Positions 1-11,403 of a stretch of DNA of 64,000 nt are shown piece after piece. Source of the DNA: Neoarius graeffei (lineage: Eukaryota > Chordata > Actinopteri > Siluriformes > Ariidae); the NCBI RefSeq assembly GCF_027579695.1, contig NC_083579.1, positions 72,091,371 to 72,155,370 on the forward strand. Reading direction: 5' to 3'. Both the position numbers and the translations under genes were made by a program. Below the pieces are notes generated by a model that saw nothing but the letters and a program-made list of their open reading frames with translations, was not told the DNA's origin and did no database searches. Every line of letters begins with the position of its first letter. Within the stretch, counting starts at the first letter, position 1.

Positions 1-3000
1 TGGTTGGCTTGTCTCTACATCGTGGGTAGTGCTACTGGCCTGTGGGGCTGGCGGTGGCAAGTTACTGGGTTGGGCGCGTGCTGCCGGGGCTTGAGTGTTT
101 GGGCCTGCCCCTTCAGACATAGCGGTGAGGGGGCTCCTCCAGAACATCAAAGGTCGGTATCTGGTGGTGTCCCACTGCTCACCTGTCTGGAGCTGACTCG
201 GTTCTGTTGCCGCAGACCCCTGGTCATTGCTGGTATCCTGCGGGAAGGATAATGGGCATATACACAAGTTATTCCTATGGGCAGTACGAACAGGACCTTC
301 CTCACCTTCTGGCCATATCAGGTAGACTGGTTGCTCCGGGCGCAGGTGGGAAACCACCACATATGGGGTCCGTTGCCATCGTGGGGCAAGCTTCCCAAAG
401 GCCCAGCGGTGGAAGTGGTGAAGAAGAACTCGCTCCCCCACCTGCAGTTCTGTGGCATTAGCTCGTCGGTCCCGACGGTTTTTGTCCTCCTGTTGTTTCC
501 ATCTGGTGTGCTACTGGACAGCTTGCCAGGTCTGGCTTAACACTTGATGGTGGAAGCGGACCCAGCCGTTGAGGGTGTGTTGGTCAGTGGAAGGCCCAGC
601 CTCGTGTATCCAGTCGACAGGGAGCCGAGCATGTCTGCCGAATACTATATAGTAGGGCATTAGACCAGTGGTACTGTGTGGTGTATTGTTGTAAGCTTGT
701 ATTAAGGCCGGCAGCCTGCTAGGCCAATGCATCTGGGTCTCTTTGGCCAAAGTTCCCAAGAGTTTTAGAAGGGTTTGATTAAAGCGTTCACAAACGCCAT
801 TACCTTGCGGGTGGTATGCAGTAGTTCTTTTCTTCCGGCAGCCATAGAGCAAGCAGAGCTGCTGGAAGAGTTCCAACTCAAAGGCACCACCACGGTCAGA
901 CAAGATGTATTCTGGGTTCCCATACACCTGGAACAGGTTCTCCCACACTACTTTTGCGGTTGTCGCGGCTGTCTGGTCCTTGGTGGGGACTGCGATAGCA
1001 AACTTGGAGAACAGGTCTATCATTACTAAGACATAAGGGTAAGTGTCTCCTGGACAGCCTAGTCACAAAAAGTCAATGCCAACCATATGGAAGGGGTAGG
1101 AGGTCTCAATTGGCACCAAAGGTGCCCTTGCTTCAGGTCCCGCTTTGTACAGCACACACCGAGGGCAGTCACCGGCCCAAGCAGCTGAGTCGTGTCTCAT
1201 TCCAGGCCAGAAGTAGCATTTCTGGAGAATAGCGAGGGTCCTGTCGGCACTTGGGTGCCCTCCTTTCTCGTGGTACTCTCGCCACAAGGTCTCAGCAGAT
1301 GTCTTCGGGATCAGGATTTGGCTACAGGACTCGACGTCTCCTGCTGTCCGGGCTTCCCTCCATAGGATCTGCTGTGCCAGGGAAATCTTGTCCCAGTCCT
1401 GCAAGAGCTGCTGGAGGTCTGGGCTCGCGTGGGCGACCTCTGCAGGGGGAGGGGCACACCCCTGCTGCTTCCACAACATCAGCTGGGCAAAGTCAGGATC
1501 TTCCTTTTGTCTAGAGTGCCAATGCTGGGGTTCACTGGCAGCCTCAATCTCCCCCAGTCCCGCATCCACCACTCGGGTGACCGCTTTGGCTTGCTCTCCT
1601 GGAATTCGGGACAAGACATCAGCATTACAGTTGGCAGCTCCTGGTCGGTACCGAATGGTATATCTGAAGTTGGCCAGTTGAGTGGCCCACCGTTGCTCAA
1701 CAGCTCCGAGCTTGGCTGTCTGCAGGTGTACTAAGGGGTTGTTATCTGTGAAGACCTCCACCTCCATCCCCCACAGGTACTCTTTGAATTTCTCAGTCAT
1801 AGCCCATATATGAGCCAACAGCTCGAGCTTGAAAGAGCTATAGTTCTGGTCATTTTTCTCAGCAGGGTGTAAACTCCGACTGGCATACGCGATAACATGC
1901 TCCTTACCCTCCTGTACCTGGGCCAATACTGCACCCAGACCATCCAGGCTGGCATCAGTATACAGTCGGAAAGGCAACTGGAAATCAGCATACACCAAGA
2001 TAGGTGGGCTCACCAGAGCAGCCTTCAACTTCTGGAATTCCTGTTCACATGCTGGGGTCCAGTGGATGGGCGTGGTCTTGGAGGCTGTCGCAGTACCCTG
2101 TAGTAAACCATGAAGTGGTGCAGCGATCCTTGCAAAGCCCGGGATGTACCGGCGATAGTATCCCACCAGGCCAAGAAATGACCTAACCTGGCGGATGTTC
2201 TGCAGGGCTGCCCAGGACTGAATGACTGCAATCTTCCCAGGGTCTGTGGCCACTCCATCCGCACTCACAACATGGCCCAGGTAGGAAACTTCATGCTGAA
2301 ACAGCTTGCATTTCTGGGGTTGCAACTTTAGCCCATGCCCATGCAGCCGCTGGAAGACTTGGTCCAGATCTTGGAGATGTTGGTCGAAGCTGGACAAGTA
2401 TACTATGATGTCATCAAGGTATATTAACAGGGACTCGTTAAGGAATTCCCCTAGGCACCACTGCATAAGTCTTTGGATGGTTGCAGGCGCATTGCAGAGG
2501 CCAAACGGCATGCGTTCGAATTCGTACAGTCCTAACAGTGTTGCAAACGCTGTCTTCTCTCGGTCGCGCTCGTCTACCTCCACCTGCCAGTAACCACTGG
2601 CCAAGTCCAGTGTGGAGTACCACTGGGCACCCTTCAGGCTGGTCAGTGATTCCTCAATGCGGGGGAGGGGGTATGCATCCTTGTGGGTGACTGCGTTGAG
2701 CTTCCGGTAATCTGCACAAAAGCGCCACGAACCATCCTTTTTCTTGACCAGTACAATCGGCGCCGCCCACGGACTGGAGCTCTCCCTGATGACCCCGCCT
2801 TCCAGCATGTTCTTGAGCAGGCTCTTGAGCTCCAGATACAGCGTCGGTGGCACTGGTCGGTAGCGTTCTTGACTAGGGGGCGCCGTTCCCGTAGGGATCT
2901 GGTGTTTCACTGTGCTGGTCTGCCCAAAATCTTCGTCATGTCGAGCAAAGATGCCCTCCCATTTCTGCACGAGTTGGCGTAGCCGCTGATGTTGGTCATG

Positions 3001-4038
3001 GCTCAGGGTCATCCCTTGATCTTCCACCAATGATGGTATGGCTGAGGGGTTGGCCTTGACAGTGCTGACACCAACTTCCACCACCCCTGGGCTGCCTGGT
3101 GTCAGGACGAAGTCTCGATGTTCTGCGATGTCCTCTGGTCCTACTGGAGTGGCTGTAGCAAGTGGCCGACATTGGGGGACCTCCACCGGGAATGGACTGG
3201 GGTTGCACAGCCATACTGGTACTCGTCCATCTTGCACTTCGGCCAAGGTATGGGCTGCTCTCCAGCTGAACTCCCCCTCTGTCAGTGGTTCGATTAGCAT
3301 GGCACAGTTGGACCTTGGGATGGCGTTGCTCACCTGGCACCACAACATCATCTTGGTCTGTGGGGGTATAATCACAGAGGGTTGTCTGGTTAATTTCACT
3401 ACCCCACTTTCCCAGGACATCGGTGCCCTCTGCTGTACTTGTCTACATACCGCAAAGGCCCTCTCCCAGAGGCTACCCGCTTCAGGAGCAACAGCAGCAC
3501 GGAAAGCCACAACCCCCGGGTGAACCCCCTCCATCAGTTCCTTCCAGCATTCGGTTATCACATTCATTCGCAAAACTGCCCGGTCACTGCCCAAACACCC
3601 ATCATCCACAATTATGGCACCTTTATTTGGAATATGTACTCCTCCTACCTTAAAGTCCAAGCTGGCATAGCCGATGTAGGGGATCTGGAGTCCATTGGCA
3701 GCCTTCAGTGTCAGCCAACTGGGTTTGTCGATGGTATTGACAGTCAGGTCTTGGATTCGATTCTTGAACAGGCTCTCACTGAAGAGTGTTACTTGTGAGC
3801 CTGTATCTAAGAGACATTGGATAGTTTTGCCATTGACCTCCACCTCTACTCCTGGACACTTACCGACTAGATTGGGCTTGGATGCCGGGTCGCCATCAGA
3901 CGCCTTCACCCCCGTCACGCCTTCCCCCGTGACGGGGGTTACTAAAAACCCTGGTGCTGTCGGCATTTGGGGCAGTGTCACTGCACCTGGCTGGCCTCTC
4001 CACAGTCCAAGCATATTGGACGGCCCTGGGCATCCCAT
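1..4038 (-). pseudogene. pol (protease-RT-RNase H-integrase) of gypsy element, two nonsense codons
   Basis: The frame opens at 4038. In order it shows an aspartic protease motif (LLDTGSQ), RT with the YLDDIIVYL active site, RNase H (YTDASLDGLGAV), and the integrase zinc-binding region (H-x-H and C-x2-C around CPRCVLY). A TGA at 1063-1065 interrupts the integrase core. The same frame resumes with the catalytic region (LSDRGGAFE, PQGNGVCERFN, a D-D-35-E arrangement), meets a TAG at 511-513, then continues open through an integrase C-terminal region (GERVLLHHF) to the window edge. Two in-frame stops with no frameshift mean enzyme loss through point mutations. Confidence 0.9.
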
Positions 4039-5012
4039 TGTTATGGCCTAACCAATGGGCCTGCTCGGCCACCTGGTCCGGCTGGGGGATTGTGTTGCAT
4101 CCTGGAACCGGTAGGTGGGGTGGTTGATGGTGCACTGTAGCGTGGCTGAGCCCGCAGTTTCTCCACTATCTGGCTGCTCATGGTCTTTAGCTGTGCTGCT
4201 AGCTCATTACGGAGTTCCGTCTTCAGGCTTTCTCTGAATTCCTCCAGGTCAAATTGGCGCTCACTCCTTGGGGGTGGGGCTACGAACTTGCTGCTCACCG
4301 CCTGGACTTGGGCTTCCATGGCACAGCCATCCAGCTCTTTCTCCAATGCTCGAGCCTCCTTTAACGCCACCTGGAAGGTGAGATCTTCATCTCATCATAG
4401 CAGCCGCTGTAGTTTTTGCTGGATAGGTCCAGCCCGAAGGCCTAGCACAAATTGGTCAAGTAATAATGAGTCTTCATCTCTGCCGGCCTCTTGGTCTGTA
4501 GCATGCCACCGGGCATGGCACTCACGCAGATGGAGGCCAAAGGAACTGGCAGTCTCATCTCCATTTTGTCGGCATTTGTAAAAGACAATTTGTCGCTGTG
4601 CATTAGAAGCAGTATCTCCAAAGACTTTCTTCAGGGCCTTGATGACTTTTTCACCATCCACATGGTCTGCATCCGAAAGGAGGGCAGCTTCCCTTCTGTC
4701 ATCCCCATCTAACATACTCAGGACAAAGTCCACTTGTTGTTAGCCATTCAGTGGTTGCACGTGTAGCATGGCTCTTGTCTGCATTTCCCACTCTCTGAAC
4801 TTCTGTCGCTCCCCAGCAAACTTTGGCACCCATGGCATGCTGAAAACCCAAGGCATCATTAATGAGGACACAGGCGAAACATTACCCCCCACATTACCCT
4901 GATTACCCACATTCTGTTGACTTGTGCCGGTGGGCATCCTGCTGGCTACGCCATTTAAAGAGGTGTCAGAACCAGAGCTATCCATGTTTGTAGTCCCAGG
5001 AGCACAAGTCAA
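3950..5012 (-). pseudogene. gag of gypsy element, multiple in-frame stops
   Basis: Three open stretches in one frame (4740-5012, 4395-4733, 4041-4370) are separated only by stop codons: TAA at 4740-4742 and two adjacent TGA codons at 4392-4397. The product resembles retrotransposon gag: a Gly/Asn/Ser-rich start, a helical region with WEMQTRAML and a capsid-like part with SFGLHLRECHARW. Past the TAA at 4041 the same frame continues into a degenerate CCHC zinc knuckle (C-x2-C then H-C) broken by another stop. Pol lies in a different frame just downstream, as expected for gag-pol frameshifting, although here the junction is also decayed. Confidence 0.85.
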
Positions 5013-5029
5013 TCAGAGTTTTAAAAAAA

Positions 5030-6171
5030 TATAAACCATTTATTAAATTCACAAGAATAAAATCAAACAGAGAAATTGGGCACCTTAAATGTTTACAAAT
5101 TTCAATAACTAAAAATAAATAACCATTCTCCACACACTACAACCCATGCAGAGTTAGTATACACAGCCAAATGGTATAAATAGCAAAACCAAATTACTAC
5201 AGACTACTTTCCTTATAACAGTAGTATAAATAGTAAAATGCACACAATACTACATACTACGGTCACACAATAGGTTAGTGGAAAATAGCAATGTTTACCA
5301 CAAATACAATCTGGTCAATAAACATAACTCAAAACAAAAGGGTAAAAGTAAAAATCTCCACAATATAACCAATCTCAGTCACCGCGCACGGCCCAGTTAA
5401 CGCGTCTTTTCCCGATGATCCAAAGGGGGCGTAATCAACGCAGGGATTCCCCTCCGGGGGCGGGCGTTGCAGCTGAGGTGAGAGTGACGACACGAGGGCT
5501 CCCGGAAACCACTCCAATCGCTAGACCTCGGGCAGATGACAGACCAGGAATTAACAACAAGCCTAGAACTTGCAGAAAAAAAAATACTACACACAAACAA
5601 ACACTCAATGGAATTGGTACTTTCCTTCCCAAGAGTTGTGGATTGCCATATGGGGAAGCCCCGCAGCGTGGACACAGAAGCACTCCCGACTTAGACAGGT
5701 CTTCCTCTGGCTACCCCTCGGTGTCGCGTTCCGGTCTGGTTGCCTGCGTTGTATGTAAATCAGGGCAGCCAAGGAACAACGAAGCCTTCAGTCATCCACA
5801 TAGGGAGGATGGCAAAATCCACAGCCGGAGTGAGGAAGCCAGCAATCGATTCCCGAGGTCCGCCCCTGAGGTAAGTCTCTATGCCTTTTCATGTCAGTCA
5901 GTAATCTTGCGGATTGGATGATTAGGAGGTGTAGTAATTATTCAGTTCACGGAAATCACCTGCCGCAGTTCCTAGCCACCTCCCCACCAATGTAAACAAA
6001 CACACGTGTAGAATGACAGCACAGCAAATCGCGTTGGCAAAAACAAAATCACGCATGCAATATGTCACAGCAATACTCAATAACAACTTCACACTGTACT
6101 TCAAGGTGCCCAAAACAAAACAAACACCCACTGTGGTGACATTAACTGGAGCTGGGTTGCCCCATCTGACA
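5030..6171 (-). repeat. 5' LTR of the gypsy element (inner border approximate)
   Basis: The stretch between the V-gene junction at 6171 and the first gag codons holds no coding frame of note. It begins TGTCAG on the minus strand, as LTRs do. Its inner end carries an AATAAA-type polyadenylation signal near 5040-5046. The inner border and primer-binding site could not be fixed because the partner LTR is outside the window. Confidence 0.65.
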
Positions 6172-6473
6172 TTGATATCCAATAAAGGTCAGTTCCTGGT
6201 CTTGACTGTTTCTGTACCAGTTGATTTGATCATAATTTGCTACACTGTGCTCACAGTGAATCGTAACAGATTTTTCATTTATGCCGAAGAGATCAGGAGG
6301 ATCCTGGACGACACGATGACTCTGAGAAAACCCTGCAATGAGAGAAAATTGATTGATTGGAATAAAATAAAATGAAATTAATATAACAGTGATTAAACAA
6401 CACAACAACAGCAGAACATTATACCTCTGGGACATATCATTAAAACCCATATAATACTGGCAGCTCGGATCAT
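6172..6473 (-). pseudogene. V segment A1 (family A, TRBV-like), truncated by gypsy insertion
   Basis: The leader exon (6425-6473, starting MIRAASIIWVLMICPR) has a good GT donor, and the V exon opens after TTGCAG at 6333-6335. The first half is normal: IHCEHS carries the first cysteine and INWYRNSQ the core tryptophan, ending at FIGYQ. At 6171 the sequence switches to the gypsy LTR. The second half of the domain, the second cysteine and the RSS are displaced beyond the left edge, so the gene cannot yield a receptor. Coding quality up to the break is good, so it was probably functional before the insertion. Neighbour B1 lies about 0.7 kb away on the same strand. Confidence 0.9.
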
Positions 6474-7126
6474 GTTGAATGTCTGAAAGTATGATTTAAT
6501 CTGATCTGATATTGCACTAAAATGTCTGATGCAGTAAACCATGTGATCAGGTTTCCTCCCACACTTTAACAGCACAGCGCCCTCATATGAGGAAAAGAAG
6601 AACTGTGTCCCTGTTGAGAAGTGTAGAAATAAGGACAAAGTGGAAAAAAAACAGTGTCATTGTTTACATTTTCAAATTTAATAACACATGTCAGGGTCTG
6701 ATGCTGATTACAGATTATCAGAGAAGAGAAATATTCCTTTTCCAGATGGTGGTTCCAACAATGGATTAAAATGGGTTATTGCACTTTTGTGACAAAGAAC
6801 TCTAGAACTGATATACTGTAGATGAGTGAGGTTGGCCAGCAAATTTCTCAGAAATTGAAAGATATCTCATTTTGAATGAAAAGTAAAAACATATAACGTT
6901 TTGCGTAAAACAAAATCAGTGTAAGAGTTCAAAAAGCATCGATTTATGTCAATCACAAGTGTGATCACAGGCCTCATTTCATTTTCTGAATGTCACAGTT
7001 AATAAATGTCAAGAACCAAATTACAGAACCAATAATCATGTCTGTGATGTAGTCTACTGGTGGTTGTTGAACATGGAGTTTGAAAGCCGACAGCAGGTGT
7101 AAGATTTGTGCTGCTCTGAAGGAGGA
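6474..7126. other. A1-B1 intergenic spacer
   Basis: AT-rich spacer conserved between families A and B in each cassette (compare 21036-21687 and 56431-57093). No gene was seen. The segment just upstream of the A leader is also shared between copies and would include the A promoter, but no CRE-like TGACATCA box was found there. Confidence 0.6.
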
Positions 7127-7164
7127 GGTTTTTGTCAGAGATCACAGAGTCCTGCAGCACTGTG
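7127..7164 (-). promoter_or_regulatory. RSS of B1 (heptamer CACAGTG, 22-bp spacer, ACAAAAACC)
   Basis: The consensus heptamer at 7158-7164 directly abuts the coding end and the consensus nonamer is at 7127-7135. This is a 23-type signal for RAG1/2. Confidence 0.9.
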
Positions 7165-7638
7165 TCTAATCTCACTGCACACAAATAAACTGCACTGTCA
7201 TCTGGCTCCAGATTTTTAATGGTAAGTTTTCCTTTATTCCTTCCATCTCCATCCAACTCGATTTTGGCTTTCAGGGAATCTTCAGGATACGGAAAATTTG
7301 CATTTAGGTATCCAAGAAACTGTAATTGTTTGTTTTCAGTTTGTTTGTACCACAGCATAACCTCATGGTTTTTTATGGAGTGAGAACAGAACAGAGCTGT
7401 AGATTTCTGTGTCTCTGTAATTATATCAGGAGGAGTCTGGGAAACATCGTTGGCTGCAGTAGACCTTCCTGTATGAAAAGATTAATTCTGAAATCATTAT
7501 GTAGATATCTGAAATAATCACTGTTTTCTCTCTGTATCATACAGCATGTTTGCCACTATTACATTAAATTGTGAAAGTTCTGTGTTTACCGATATCGCGA
7601 ATGAATAATGCAGTTAAAGTAATGAGGACGATGTTCAT
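7165..7638 (-). CDS. V segment B1 (family B, TCR beta-like variable gene), intact
   Basis: The leader exon at 7590-7638 encodes MNIVLITLTALFIRDIG with a phase-1 GTAAAC donor. The V exon at 7165-7468 follows a CAG acceptor. The mature domain begins around NDVSQTPPDIITE and has the first cysteine in ALFCSHS, tryptophan in MLWYKQ, the FR3 motif KLTIKNLEPDDSAVY and the second cysteine in LCAVR. The exon runs straight into an RSS. It would encode the antigen-contacting N-terminal domain of a T-cell receptor chain after V(D)J joining. V-Q-P at the N terminus, LWYKQ and the GDG turn are typical of TRBV; TRGV is the main alternative. No lesion was seen. Confidence 0.82.
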
Positions 7639-7837
7639 CTTGGCTCTTCATCTGAAACAAAGGCAGCGTGTGGAGCTTCTGAGAGACTCTCACAGAGTTT
7701 CATCCCTGTCTAAAGGGGCAAAGCGCCCCCATATGGGAGAGGGTGAAACTGCATCGCTGAAAAACAAATGCTTGGACAGAAGCTGGGATTGGCTCTGATG
7801 AACTTCTGACAAAGTAAATCTAGTATTATTTAGATGT

Positions 7838-8204
7838 CTCATCTCATTATCTCTAGCCGCTTTATCCTGTTCTACAGGGTCGCAGGCAAGCTGGAGCCTA
7901 TCCCAGCTGACTACGGGCGAAAGGCGGGGTACACTCTGGACAAGTCGCCAGGTCATCACAGGGCTGACACATAGACAACCATTCACACTCACATTCACAC
8001 CTACGGTCAATTTAGAGTCACCAGTTAACCCAACCTGCATGTCTTTGGACTGTGGGGGAAACCGGAGCACCCGGAGGAAACCCACGCAGACACAGGGAGA
8101 ACATGCAAACTCCGCACAGAAAGGCCCTCGCCGGCCACGGGGCTCGAACCCGGACCTTCTTGCTGTGAGGTGACAGCGCTAACCACTACACCACCGTGCC
8201 GCCC
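7838..8204 (-). mobile_element. V-SINE-type tRNA-derived SINE
   Basis: On the minus strand the tRNA-like head GGCGGCACGGTGGTGTAG with A and B boxes is followed by the conserved core with CAAAGACATGCAGGTT and a 3' tail ending ATAATGAGATGAGA. It is nearly full length. Confidence 0.88.
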
Positions 8205-8213
8205 AGCATCTAG

Positions 8214-8244
8214 AATAATCATAATAATAATAATAATAATAATT
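8214..8244. repeat. AAT microsatellite at the cassette landmark position
   Basis: A run of AAT/TAA units is followed by TTGTAAATCCACTATCATG. The same landmark recurs at 22900-22940, 33905-33934 (plus 37389-37410) and 51388-51434. It gives the empty site for the 34-37 kb LINE insertion. Confidence 0.8.
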
Positions 8245-8537
8245 GTAAATCCACTATCATGTAAAAAATGCAACTGAAGCTGCTGTACAATTTCATTAAA
8301 AAGACAACAAAAGAGATGATAAATTAATTCAGCAAATAATACAATCAATAGCATCAAACACATCACATTTATATGTAAGTAAATAATAAATAACATAAGC
8401 ACACATTTATGTTTTCTTACATGCACCTTTTAGGAATGAAGAGTTGAAAAAAAAGATTTATGTTGCTGGATCTATTTCCACATATAAAATTAATTCTATT
8501 GTGTGACATTTTTATATCACATTACATTAATAGCATT

Positions 8538-8702
8538 TAGCAGAGGCTCTTCTCCAGAGCAACATACAACACAAATAGAGTAGCCTGGGGAGCATTTGCG
8601 GGTTTGGTGTCTTACTTAAGGCCATTTCTGCCATTTCTGCTGGTCCAGGGAATTGAACCAGTGACCTTTTGGTCCCCAAACTGCTTCTCTAACCATTAGA
8701 GA
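8538..8702. repeat. tRNA-related SINE-like repeat in the B-C spacer
   Basis: It contains GCATTTAGCAGAGGCTC, then GGTCCAGGGAATTGAACC (a reverse B-box-like motif) and CTAACCATTAG. Copies occur at the same cassette position at 17586, 23215, 37690/44047 (split) and 58372, so it predates the cassette duplications. Confidence 0.7.
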
Positions 8703-9070
8703 AACACAGATTGTTTCTTTGGGCTCAAGTATTTCTTTCTATCCCCAGCCTTATTTACATTTTCCTCCATTTTGTACAATTAAACAAAATGAAGTTGTTT
8801 GTGAAAAAAAGTGATTATGATGTCTCATGATCAGTGTCAGCTTTTACATGATGTATTTGAAGAAATGTTAATCTCGAGAAGAACAGCACAATAACTTATT
8901 AATATCATCAACAAGACATGATGTTTCTGTTAAATGAACAACTGACATCACAGACTGTTATCATATTGACAGAGTGGTTTAATTTAGGAATAATATCAGC
9001 AGTTTGGTGATTATTGCGACTTGTGATGTGGTTAAACAGGTGTCTGAGTCTGTAGAGTTGATTAGAGACA

Positions 9071-9108
9071 GGTTTTTGTTTTGAGGAGAGGACGTGTGTG
9101 ACACTGTG
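9071..9108 (-). promoter_or_regulatory. RSS of C1
   Basis: Heptamer CACAGTG at 9102-9108, 22-bp spacer, nonamer ACAAAAACC at 9071-9079. It is intact although the gene is frameshifted. Confidence 0.88.
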
Positions 9109-9588
9109 TGTTATAAGCTGCACAGAAATATAGAGCAGTGTGCAGCGCTTGGGTAGCTTTGGGGATTTGTAGAAACGCTGATGACTCTCCATTTCCACCC
9201 ACTGTAAAACTACCTTCATTATTTCCTTCATATGTTGGATTGCGATAAGTAACATATGCGATGAGTTTCAGGCCTGTGTCTCCATGTGTTTTCTGATACC
9301 ACAGTATTGTGTAATAATTTGGGATGCTGTGGTTACAGGTTAGAGTTACACTCTCTTCAGGCAAACACAACACAACACATCAGCAGGACCTTGATGAACA
9401 TCTTTACAAATCAAAGAACCTGGAAAAAAATATGAAACACAAATTTATTGATCAAGTCACATTAATCCAGCATTATTTATGTGTTACACAGAGTGTATAG
9501 CTGATATACTGTATGAATTTCATATTTGAACAAAATTACCTGAGAGGAAGCACACACTGATGATGAATTTATAGGAAAATCTGATCAT
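9109..9588 (-). pseudogene. V segment C1 (family C, TRBV-like), 5-bp duplication frameshift
   Basis: The leader at 9540-9588 (MIRFSYKFIISVCFLSG) and V exon at 9109-9419 have normal splice sites. In framework 1 a 5-bp unit is duplicated: the plus strand reads AACACAACACAACACATC near 9366-9380 where sister copies have one unit fewer. This shifts the frame before the first cysteine and leads to an early stop. Downstream the domain is otherwise normal (ILWYQKTHGDTG, LYFCAAYNTQ) and ends in a consensus RSS, so it could still rearrange but not encode a chain. The CRE-like promoter box is intact 93 nt upstream of the start codon. Confidence 0.87.
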
Positions 9589-9680
9589 ATTGATTGATTG
9601 AACCTGGAAAACGATGATCAGCAAGTTCTTACATTTTGACACAGGATCTGGTATGACATGAGCAGTGGTGATACAGGATG

Positions 9681-9688
9681 TGATGTCA
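9681..9688 (-). promoter_or_regulatory. CRE-like box (TGACATCA) of C1 promoter
   Basis: Lies 93 nt upstream of the leader ATG. TCR V-beta promoters are known to share a CRE-like decamer bound by ATF/CREB factors; this match is by sequence only. Confidence 0.6.
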
Positions 9689-9770
9689 TTATGTAGATAA
9701 ACACAATGATCACACCCACTACCATGAGTTATTTGAAATGTTATAAAGGAAAGAACTGCATCATGAATAT

Positions 9771-10147
9771 CTCATCTCATCTCATTATCTCTAGCCGCTT
9801 TATCCTTCTACAGGGTCGCAGGCAAGCTGGAGCCTATCCCAGCTGACTACGGGCGAAAGGCGGGGTACACCCTGGACAAGTCGCCAGGTCATCACAGGGC
9901 TGACACATAGACACAGACAACCATTCACACTCACATTCACACCTACAGTCAATTTAGAGTCACCAGTTAACCTAACCTGCATGTCTTTGGACTGTGGGGG
10001 AAACCGGAGCACCCGGAGGAAACCCACGCGGACACGGGGAGAACATGCAAACTCCACACAGAAAGGCCCTCGCCGGACCCGGGGTTCGAACCCAGGACCT
10101 TCTTGCTGTGAGGCGACAGCGCTAACCACTGCACCACCGTGCCGCCC
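9771..10147 (-). mobile_element. V-SINE-type SINE with target duplication
   Basis: Full-length minus-strand copy. The flanking repeat ATCATGAATAT at 9760-9770 and 10148-10158 is its target-site duplication. It sits just upstream of the C1 promoter. Confidence 0.9.
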
Positions 10148-10281
10148 ATCATGAATATTAATGAAATTAAAGGGAAAAAACAGAAATTAATCAGTTTTTA
10201 GCATGCATATTGGAATTATTTTTTTCCATGTAATTTTTTACAGCACAGACAGAACAAAGGAAACCGATCAGAAAAATAAAT

Positions 10282-10312
<31 letters not shown>

Positions 10313-10806
10313 AAAACAAGAGAAAACAGGAAAACACTTGTCCTGATCATGATCATGAATTTATAAAACGGATCCCAAACGTTTTTTAAACCATGGAGGA
10401 AAACCAAAAGACTGTCAGCCAAATGTAGAAGGTTATTGTGAGTCATTAGAAAAAACAGCTCACATCCTCCACCCACTAAATAAATGAGTGAAACTCCAGC
10501 ACCACCTACAGACCAGATAAATATCCACACATTGTGATCATTCTTTGTTCAGTGCTGGAGTGAGTCTAACAATCTTCACTGCCTCCATTGCATATTTGTC
10601 TTGAAATTCATTACACTATCTCTTCAATAACGGGGTCTTAACTTGATAGTGTTTTAGCCCCTGAACTATTTGGACTACAATGACGAGATGTTTCTGGTGG
10701 ACATCAAGCTCTTCAGGAATTTGTTCAAGAAAAAAAGGATAAAGTATGCATAAAAGAGAATCACTTCACCCTGATAGTTTCATTATGAAGCTATTGATAG
10801 ATATTG
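10148..10806. other. C-gene upstream spacer with shared cassette block
   Basis: Contains ATAAATAAATAAATAA simple repeat (about 10284-10317) and a copy of the block that elsewhere carries the 55-codon frame. This copy has ATGTTTCTGGTGGACATC, and the upstream part of the frame is interrupted. No gene is supported. Confidence 0.55.
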
Positions 10807-11172
10807 GGGGTGGCACAGTGGTGTAGTGGTTAGCGCTGTCGCCTCACAACAAGAAGGTCCAGGTTCAAGCCCCGTGGCCGATGAGGGCCTTTCTGTGCAG
10901 AGTTTACATGTTCTCCCCACGTGGGTTTCCTCTGGGTGCTCCGGTTTCCCCCACAGTCCAAAGACATGCAGGTTAGGTTAACTGGTGACTCTAAATTGAC
11001 CATAGGTGTGAGTGTGAATGGTTGTCTGTGTCTATGTGTCAGCCCTGTGGTGACCTGGCGACTTGTCCAGGGTGTACCCCGCCTTTCGCCCGTAGTCAGC
11101 TGGGATAGGCTCCAGCTTGCCTGCGACCCTGTAGAAGGATAAAGCGGCTAGAGATAATGAGAATGAGATGAG
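10807..11172 (+). mobile_element. V-SINE-type SINE
   Basis: tRNA-like head GGCACAGTGGTGTAGTGG, core CAAAGACATGCAGG, tail GATAATGAGAATGAGATG. It interrupts the shared cassette block after GATAGATATTGG. Confidence 0.87.
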
Positions 11173-11385
11173 GACCACATGCAGCTAGAAGTAAGTTTTC
11201 TGATTACTCAGTAACTCTGGATGGCCTTTCTGTTTCTTCACGTGCAGCAGTAAAAGACCTCGGAGTGATTATTGACCCCAGTCTTTCATTCGAAACTCAC
11301 ATTGATATCACCCGGATAGCTTTCTTTCATCTCAGAAATAGCTTAATGTTAAACCACCATGATGCACAGCATGCAGTCATTTTGT
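11173..11385 (+). pseudogene. LINE reverse-transcriptase C-terminal fragment
   Basis: Plus-strand translation gives a short stretch with VKDLGVIIDPSLSFETHI, the typical post-RT region of jockey/L2-like non-LTR retrotransposons. No catalytic motif is present and the fragment is truncated at both ends. Confidence 0.6.
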
Positions 11386-11403
11386 GAATTCACATTTCTG
11401 TCC

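Larger units (their letters stand above)
1..6171 (-). mobile_element. Ty3/gypsy LTR retrotransposon, decayed, cut by left window edge
   Basis: Read on the minus strand this is an LTR, gag, then protease, reverse transcriptase, RNase H and integrase, the Ty3/gypsy order. The outer end is at 6171, where the minus strand starts TGTCAGATGGGG. Immediately beyond it the V exon of gene A1 resumes, as shown by comparison with intact family A copies. The 3' LTR and the rest of the V exon lie off the left edge. Several in-frame stops in gag and pol show that this copy is dead. The insertion must be younger than the duplication of the V gene it interrupts. Confidence 0.93.

Noticed and set aside
6142-6450. 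Single-exon reading of family A genes (leader-intron-V as one frame starting MGFNDMSQRY)
   Set aside because: The intron is merely open. A phase-1 GT donor, a TTGCAG acceptor and a better leader (MIRAASIIWVL) fit the two-exon model in all six copies.
8025-8426. Various 70-130 codon frames inside SINE copies
   Set aside because: They come from the SINE core, which is open in several frames by chance; not genes.
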